Assembly (NCBI GenBank): GCA_017523995.1
Contig: JAFWUX010000058.1
Span: 1-17,618, forward strand
Direction: 5' to 3'
Source: Oscillospiraceae bacterium
GTDB taxonomy: Bacteria; Bacillota_A; Clostridia; Oscillospirales; Ruminococcaceae
Length of the DNA stretch: 17,618 bases
Position 1 is the first letter of the stretch. Every line of letters begins with the position of its first letter. The notes under the pieces were generated by a model. It was not told the origin of the DNA, ran no database searches, and saw only the letters and a program-made list of their open reading frames with translations. This document shows positions 13,807 through 17,618 of the stretch, one piece after another. Both the position numbers and the translations under genes were made by a program.

Positions 13807-15495
13807 ATGACACTTAGTACCCTCATGCTGGTTGCGGAGCTGAATCCGCCGCTTGCCGTTCTGCTGATTATCGTTGCGCTGGTTGCCGGTGCAGCTGCGG
13901 GCTTCTTCATCGGCTCCTCTCGTGCAAAGCAGGATGTCGATGCACAGGTCGAAAGGGCTGAAAGCCGCGGTATTGCAAAAGGTATCGAACAGCGCAAGCG
14001 TGATGCGGAAGCGGCGATCGGCAGTGCGGAAAAAGAAGCGGAGCGTATCCGCAGCACGGCTGCCAAAGAAGCGGAGGACCGCAAAAAGGCTGCACTCGTT
14101 GAGGCAAAGGACGAGATTTTCAAACTGCGCACCGATGCAGAAAAGGAAATCAAGGACCGCCGCAACGATATGAGCAGACAGGAACGCAGAATCCAGCAAA
14201 AGGAAGAGAATCTCGACAAGAAAACAGAGCATTTTGAACGCAAGGAGGAGCAGCTCCAGAACAAGATTCATCAGGCTGAGGAGCGCCTTGCGGAGGCTGA
14301 GCAGATCAAGAAGGCGGGTTCCGAGGAGATCGAACGGCTCAAGAGAAGCGAAATCGACATGCTCGAGCGCATCTCCGAGTTCACCAAGGAGCAGGCGAAG
14401 GATTATCTGCTCGAGCAGCTCGACCAGGATCTCGTGCATGAAAAGGCGGTCAAGATCGCTGCCTATGACCAGCAGATCAAGACAACCTGCGAGGACATCG
14501 CAAGAAGCCACATCTCCATGGCAATCGCAAAGTGCGCCGCGGAGCAGGTTTCCGAGGTCGCCGTTTCGGTTGTGCCGCTGCCCAATGACGAGATGAAGGG
14601 CAGAATCATCGGACGCGAGGGCAGAAACATCCGCTCGATCGAGTCCCTGACCGGCGTTGATCTCATCATCGACGATACGCCGGAGGCCATCACCCTTTCG
14701 TGCTTTGATCCGGTGCGCCGTGAGGTCGCCAGAATCGCACTCGAAAAGCTCATCGTGGACGGCAGAATCCATCCGGCGAGCATCGAGGAAAAGGTCGATA
14801 AGGCACGCAGAGAGGTCGAAAAGCGCATCAAGCAGGAGGGCGAACGCGCCGTCCTGGAGACCAATGTCCACGGACTCAATCCGGAGCTGATCCGTCTGCT
14901 CGGCAGACTGACCTTCCGCACGAGCTACCGTCAGAACGTCCTCAACCACAGCATCGAGGTCGCAACGCTTTCGGGCATCCTTGCCTCGGAGCTCGGTGTC
15001 GATGCCAATATGGCAAGACGCGCAGGTCTGCTGCATGATATCGGTAAGGCACTGACTGCCGAGATCGAAGGCTCGCACGTCGCAATCGGTGTGGATGTCT
15101 GCCGCAAGTACAAGGAGCCGGCAGAGGTCATTCATGCTGTTGAAGCGCACCACAATGATGTGGAGCCGCGCACCGCAATCGCATGTATCGTGCAGGCTGC
15201 GGACGCAATCTCCGCTGCAAGACCGGGCGCGCGCAGCGAGAATCTGGAAAGCTACATCAAGCGTCTCCAGAAGCTCGAGGAAATCTGCATGTCCTATGAG
15301 GGCGTGGAGAAGTGCTATGCCATGCAGGCAGGCCGCGAGGTCCGCATCATGGTCAAGCCTGAGGTCATCGACGATGAGCGCATGGTGCTCGTCGCAAGAG
15401 AGATCGCACAGCAGATCGAGAATGACATGGAATATCCCGGTCAGATCAAGGTCAATCTCATTCGTGAGAGCCGCGCGGTCGATGTCGCAAAATAA
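13807..15495 (+). CDS. rny: Ribonuclease Y
   Basis: A 562-residue membrane-anchored endoribonuclease that begins mRNA decay in Firmicutes; Bacillus subtilis RNase Y is 520 residues. Order of parts: N-terminal transmembrane helix (about 16-36), long charged coiled coil (45-215), KH RNA-binding domain with [15 protein letters not shown] (265-279), and an HD metal-dependent phosphodiesterase domain with catalytic His410-Asp411 in [12 protein letters not shown] around 449-450 and a C-terminal domain to VDVAK. The KH segment [11 protein letters not shown] and the later [10 protein letters not shown] are classical for the family. ATG 13807 follows AGGAGGAAAG by six bases. The extra length over the Bacillus protein lies in the N-terminus and coiled coil. 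It has its own promoter and is followed by a strong hairpin. Confidence 0.97.
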   Translation: MTLSTLMLVAELNPPLAVLLIIVALVAGAAAGFFIGSSRAKQDVDAQVERAESRGIAKGIEQRKRDAEAAIGSAEKEAERIRSTAAKEAEDRKKAALVEAKDEIFKLRTDAEKEIKDRRNDMSRQERRIQQKEENLDKKTEHFERKEEQLQNKIHQAEERLAEAEQIKKAGSEEIERLKRSEIDMLERISEFTKEQAKDYLLEQLDQDLVHEKAVKIAAYDQQIKTTCEDIARSHISMAIAKCAAEQVSEVAVSVVPLPNDEMKGRIIGREGRNIRSIESLTGVDLIIDDTPEAITLSCFDPVRREVARIALEKLIVDGRIHPASIEEKVDKARREVEKRIKQEGERAVLETNVHGLNPELIRLLGRLTFRTSYRQNVLNHSIEVATLSGILASELGVDANMARRAGLLHDIGKALTAEIEGSHVAIGVDVCRKYKEPAEVIHAVEAHHNDVEPRTAIACIVQAADAISAARPGARSENLESYIKRLQKLEEICMSYEGVEKCYAMQAGREVRIMVKPEVIDDERMVLVAREIAQQIENDMEYPGQIKVNLIRESRAVDVAK

Positions 15496-15508
15496 ACACA
15501 GTCAAATT

Positions 15509-15543
15509 CAATGCGCATGATTCCCCAAGAGTCATGCGCATTG
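15509..15543 (+). terminator. 15-bp hairpin between rny and the ligase-like gene, without a T-run
   Basis: A perfect 12-bp stem (15509-15520 with 15532-15543, core AATGCGCATGA) extends inward by T-G, T-A and C-G pairs to leave a 5-base loop. It begins 14 bases after the rny stop and ends 18 bases before ATG 15561. Because no T-run follows, it may be an RNA-processing or stability element rather than a terminator. Confidence 0.5.
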
Positions 15544-15560
15544 CTGCAGAGAGTGATATT

Positions 15561-17267
15561 ATGGCTAAAACAATCTTTGGAACTTCCGAAAAATCGAACT
15601 TTATCCTCAATATGGATCTGGATAAATACCGGCATGCCTGCGGCAAGCTGATGCTGATTCTGCTCTGGGCAGTCGGAATCTCGCAGGGCATCAATCAGCT
15701 GACCTATTCCGCGAACAGCAGTCTTGCGGATATGGTCGAGGCGGGCGGCGGCGGTATGATCTTTGCGCTGCTGATGATCATGCTGCGCACGGTTGCGATC
15801 ATTTTCTCCGTTGCAGGCGTGTTCGCGATTATCACGGTTGTGATCGGTCTGATGCGCAAGCAGGTGACGAAATCCGCGGCGGTGCCCTATATCCTGCTCG
15901 CGGCGATGCTCGGCTGGGCGGCGGTCTCGCTGTTCCATTCCTATGACTACAAGACCTCGTTCTTCGGTCAGGACGGCAGAGACGAGGGCTGGCTCGCGCT
16001 GCTGATTTATGCCGCGCTGTTTTATCTCGGCACGATGCTCCGCCGGAAGGCTGACAGGGAGTATTTCCTGCGCGGCATCCTGAATTTCGGTATCGTGCAG
16101 GGCGTCTGGGGATTCTTTCAGGCGCTCCCGATCATTGACTACATTGCGCCGGAAAAGGGTCTCAGCGCCTACCGCAACATTGACCCGCTGTCCTACTGGA
16201 ATGTGCGTCTGCCGGCAGGTCTGACCGACAGCCCGATCACCTATGCGATGCTGCTGGCGATGCTCGCCGCGATTGCGATTCCGGCGGCGTTCCGCGCAGA
16301 GGAGAAATCCACGCGCATCCGTGCTGTGATCTGTGGCGGACTGGCAGTGCTGATGTCCTTCCGCACGCAGACAGTCGCCGGACTGATTGCGGGCTGCGGC
16401 GCAATCCTGCTGACGGTGATTCTGTTCGCTGTGATGCACAGACAGGCAAAGGGCAGGGCGTTCGTGCTGCCGCTGACGGTTGCCGCTGCGGCGGTCTGCG
16501 CTGTCGGCTGGAGCTATGCGGCGCCGGGCATCAACCATATGTACTATCACCCCGACAAGGCGGTGACAGAGGAGCCTGAGGCGGGACTGAGCTTCTCGGC
16601 GCGCGAGGATATTGAGAATGACATCATCCTGCCGAACGGATTTCAGATTCGGGACAGAAAGGGCGGCATGCATCCGGCGCTCTATGACGGCGGCATTGTC
16701 TGGGATGACGGCGGCTACCGTCTGAGCACAGCAGGTGCATATGCGGAGCAGCAGCTCGACGGCTTCTGTGCCTATGATGCAGCGGATGTTCTGCGCTACT
16801 GCCGTGAGCAGGGCTTCCGGGCGATCAAAATCGACCCGCTGCTCGGTGTCGGTCCGGATAACTTCTATTTCACGCAGCTGCGCACTTCCATGAATATCAC
16901 CGCAAACGCAAATGCGGTGGATCGCCCCTATAACGATCTGATCTACATTGCGGCAACGCGCGGTGTGCCGTCTCTGCTGATGCATCTGGCACTGCTGATT
17001 CTGTGTCTGGTGCTGGCATGGAAACAGCGCAAGGTCCTGAAAAGCTGGACGCTGCCGGCTGCCGGCGGTGCGGTTCTGCTCTACACGGCGGCTTCGATGA
17101 CGGGCATCTCCGTGCTGACCGTTGCGCCGATGTTCTGGTGCCTGCTCGGCATGCTCGCCGCAGAGCCGATTGCGGAACCGGTCAAAGCGGCAAAGCAGGA
17201 GAAACCGGCTGCAAAGGCTGAGACGAAGGAACCGACAAAGCAGAAGTCCGGAAAGAAAAAGAAATAA
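15561..17267 (+). CDS. O-antigen ligase-like (Wzy_C) polytopic membrane protein
   Basis: A 568-residue protein with about ten to twelve hydrophobic helices and a large outer loop between about residues 325 and 440. The loop ends in PLLGVGPDNFYFTQL and, at 454-466, DRPYNDLIYIAATRG followed by VPSLL. This is the signature of the Wzy_C/O-antigen ligase and polymerase superfamily, which moves undecaprenyl-linked glycans onto an acceptor; Arg455 and His- or Tyr-type residues near it are typical. In a Gram-positive cell it would polymerise or attach a surface polysaccharide or teichoic-acid-like glycan. The C-terminus (530-568) is a Lys/Ala/Glu/Pro-rich cytosolic tail ending KSGKKKK. ATG 15561 gives a normal N-terminus but a weak binding site (AGAGAG); ATG 15534 lies inside the hairpin. 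No other glycan genes are adjacent. Confidence 0.82.
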   Translation: MAKTIFGTSEKSNFILNMDLDKYRHACGKLMLILLWAVGISQGINQLTYSANSSLADMVEAGGGGMIFALLMIMLRTVAIIFSVAGVFAIITVVIGLMRKQVTKSAAVPYILLAAMLGWAAVSLFHSYDYKTSFFGQDGRDEGWLALLIYAALFYLGTMLRRKADREYFLRGILNFGIVQGVWGFFQALPIIDYIAPEKGLSAYRNIDPLSYWNVRLPAGLTDSPITYAMLLAMLAAIAIPAAFRAEEKSTRIRAVICGGLAVLMSFRTQTVAGLIAGCGAILLTVILFAVMHRQAKGRAFVLPLTVAAAAVCAVGWSYAAPGINHMYYHPDKAVTEEPEAGLSFSAREDIENDIILPNGFQIRDRKGGMHPALYDGGIVWDDGGYRLSTAGAYAEQQLDGFCAYDAADVLRYCREQGFRAIKIDPLLGVGPDNFYFTQLRTSMNITANANAVDRPYNDLIYIAATRGVPSLLMHLALLILCLVLAWKQRKVLKSWTLPAAGGAVLLYTAASMTGISVLTVAPMFWCLLGMLAAEPIAEPVKAAKQEKPAAKAETKEPTKQKSGKKKK

Positions 17268-17271
17268 CATA

Positions 17272-17320
17272 AACGCTGCAGCGTTCCGATCAGTACGGTC
17301 GGGATGCTGCGGCGTTTTTA
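17272..17320 (+). terminator. Intrinsic terminator of the ligase-like gene
   Basis: AACGCTGCAGC (17272-17282) pairs with GCTGCGGCGTT (17306-17316) with one G-T wobble, and the inner arms GTTCCGA and TCGGGAT extend the stem to 18 positions around a 9-base loop. TTTTTA completes it. It starts five bases after the stop codon. Confidence 0.92.
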
Positions 17321-17477
17321 TCGGGCAGCAAAGAAAAGCGTGTTTCCGCCTGTCTCTCTGCGCGGTGACCTTTTTTCGCCTGCTCCAATGCCTTTTTCGT
17401 ATTATATGGGATATCCGCGCCGTGCATGGCTCCGATTTCATGCCAAAGAAGCGAAAAGTCAGAATTATTCTTTCTTC
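17321..17477. other. Intergenic stretch between terminator and insertion sequence
   Basis: No gene is supported here. Short open frames on both strands lack a ribosome binding site and recognisable motifs. GC falls towards the right. With the terminator and the IS start it makes up a gene-free region of about 316 bases. Confidence 0.5.
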
Positions 17478-17516
17478 TTGTTATGATACAATAGATAGGT
17501 AACAGAGGGAATAGAA

Positions 17517-17583
17517 AAACAACTTCCAAAATGATATAATGTTAAGTACCACCAAAACACCAATATCAAAAAGGAAGTTGTTT
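17517..17583 (+). repeat. Inverted repeat that can mask the transposase ribosome binding site
   Basis: AAACAACTTCC (17517-17527) is the exact complement of GGAAGTTGTTT (17573-17583), and the right arm contains the GGAAG binding site just before ATG 17584. A TATAAT sits between the arms at 17535-17540. A transcript from that internal site would begin near 17547 and lack the left arm, leaving the site free, while readthrough from outside would fold and hide it. Confidence 0.65.
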
Positions 17584-17618
17584 ATGAACAGTATAACACA
17601 AGAAGCGCACTTTCGTCA
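17584..17618 (+). CDS. Start of a transposase (11 residues; runs off right edge)
   Basis: The frame reads MNSITQEAHFR and then leaves the window. I recall this opening (MNSITQE, FRQ) from helix-turn-helix DDE transposases or integrase-like proteins of IS481/IS3-type elements in gut Firmicutes, but eleven residues are thin evidence. AAGGAAG lies six bases upstream of the ATG, and the AT-rich composition and inverted repeat around it fit an IS. Confidence 0.5.
   Translation, partial: MNSITQEAHFR

Larger units (their letters stand above)
17478..17618 (+). mobile_element. Left end of an insertion sequence (right part outside the window)
   Basis: From about 17460 the DNA becomes AT-rich and leads to a short open frame that looks like the start of a transposase. 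The exact left end is not certain; 17478 is an estimate at the composition change. Terminal inverted repeats and target duplications cannot be checked because the other end is missing. Confidence 0.5.

Noticed and set aside
13789..15153. 454-residue open frame on the - strand
   Set aside because: Antisense to rny, which is certain from its KH and HD motifs; the Leu/Asp-rich translation has no recognisable domain.
15441..17441. 666-residue open frame on the - strand
   Set aside because: It lies opposite the well-supported ligase-like gene, has no ribosome binding site, and its Arg/His/Gln-rich translation is typical of an antisense shadow in GC-rich DNA.
17290..17529. 79-residue open frame on the - strand near the right edge
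   Set aside because: It crosses the terminator and the IS boundary and has no recognisable motif or binding site.

Overview
The window looks like chromosomal DNA from a gut or rumen Firmicute of the Ruminococcus/Oscillospiraceae type. The main reasons are two secreted proteins that carry dockerin modules (paired D-x-N-x-D-G-like calcium loops), exported proteins with Thr-rich linkers, moderately high GC genes, AGGAG-type ribosome binding sites with several TTG starts, and consensus sigma-A promoters. No species is named because no rRNA or tRNA gene is visible.

Layout. The left edge holds the 5' end of a low-GC Vat/CatB-like antibiotic acetyltransferase with its own strong promoter. It is followed by a PRK06851-like P-loop ATPase (-), a C39-like peptidase lipoprotein overlapping a DUF4250 gene (+), and a stretch of small hairpins. 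Next come a GH25 lysozyme-like exported protein (-) and a GGDEF protein with a degenerate active-site motif (-). Positions 6107-9479 form a housekeeping operon on the + strand: prfA (release factor 1), an unrecognised small protein, an alpha/beta hydrolase and a Sua5-type threonylcarbamoyl-AMP synthase.

The most interesting region is 9657-13453. Two paralogous secreted proteins, each with an N-terminal dockerin and a C-terminal cohesin-like beta module, lie in tandem on the - strand. Divergent from them is an ECF sigma factor, translationally coupled (ATGA overlap) to a membrane protein placed as its anti-sigma factor. The exported part of that membrane protein is a Thr-rich stalk ending in the same cohesin-like module. 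The arrangement suggests a cell-surface sensing circuit in which the anti-sigma ectodomain and the dockerin/cohesin-like proteins interact or compete. A terminator-like inverted repeat lies in the divergent intergenic region, facing the dockerin genes.

The right part holds rny (RNase Y) with its own promoter and a leader of about 295 nt, then an O-antigen-ligase-like polytopic membrane protein and a strong terminator. The last roughly 140 bases are AT-rich and appear to be the start of an insertion sequence, with an inverted repeat positioned to mask the ribosome binding site of its transposase. Both edges therefore carry DNA that looks acquired, around a conserved core. I see no tRNA, rRNA or CRISPR array.
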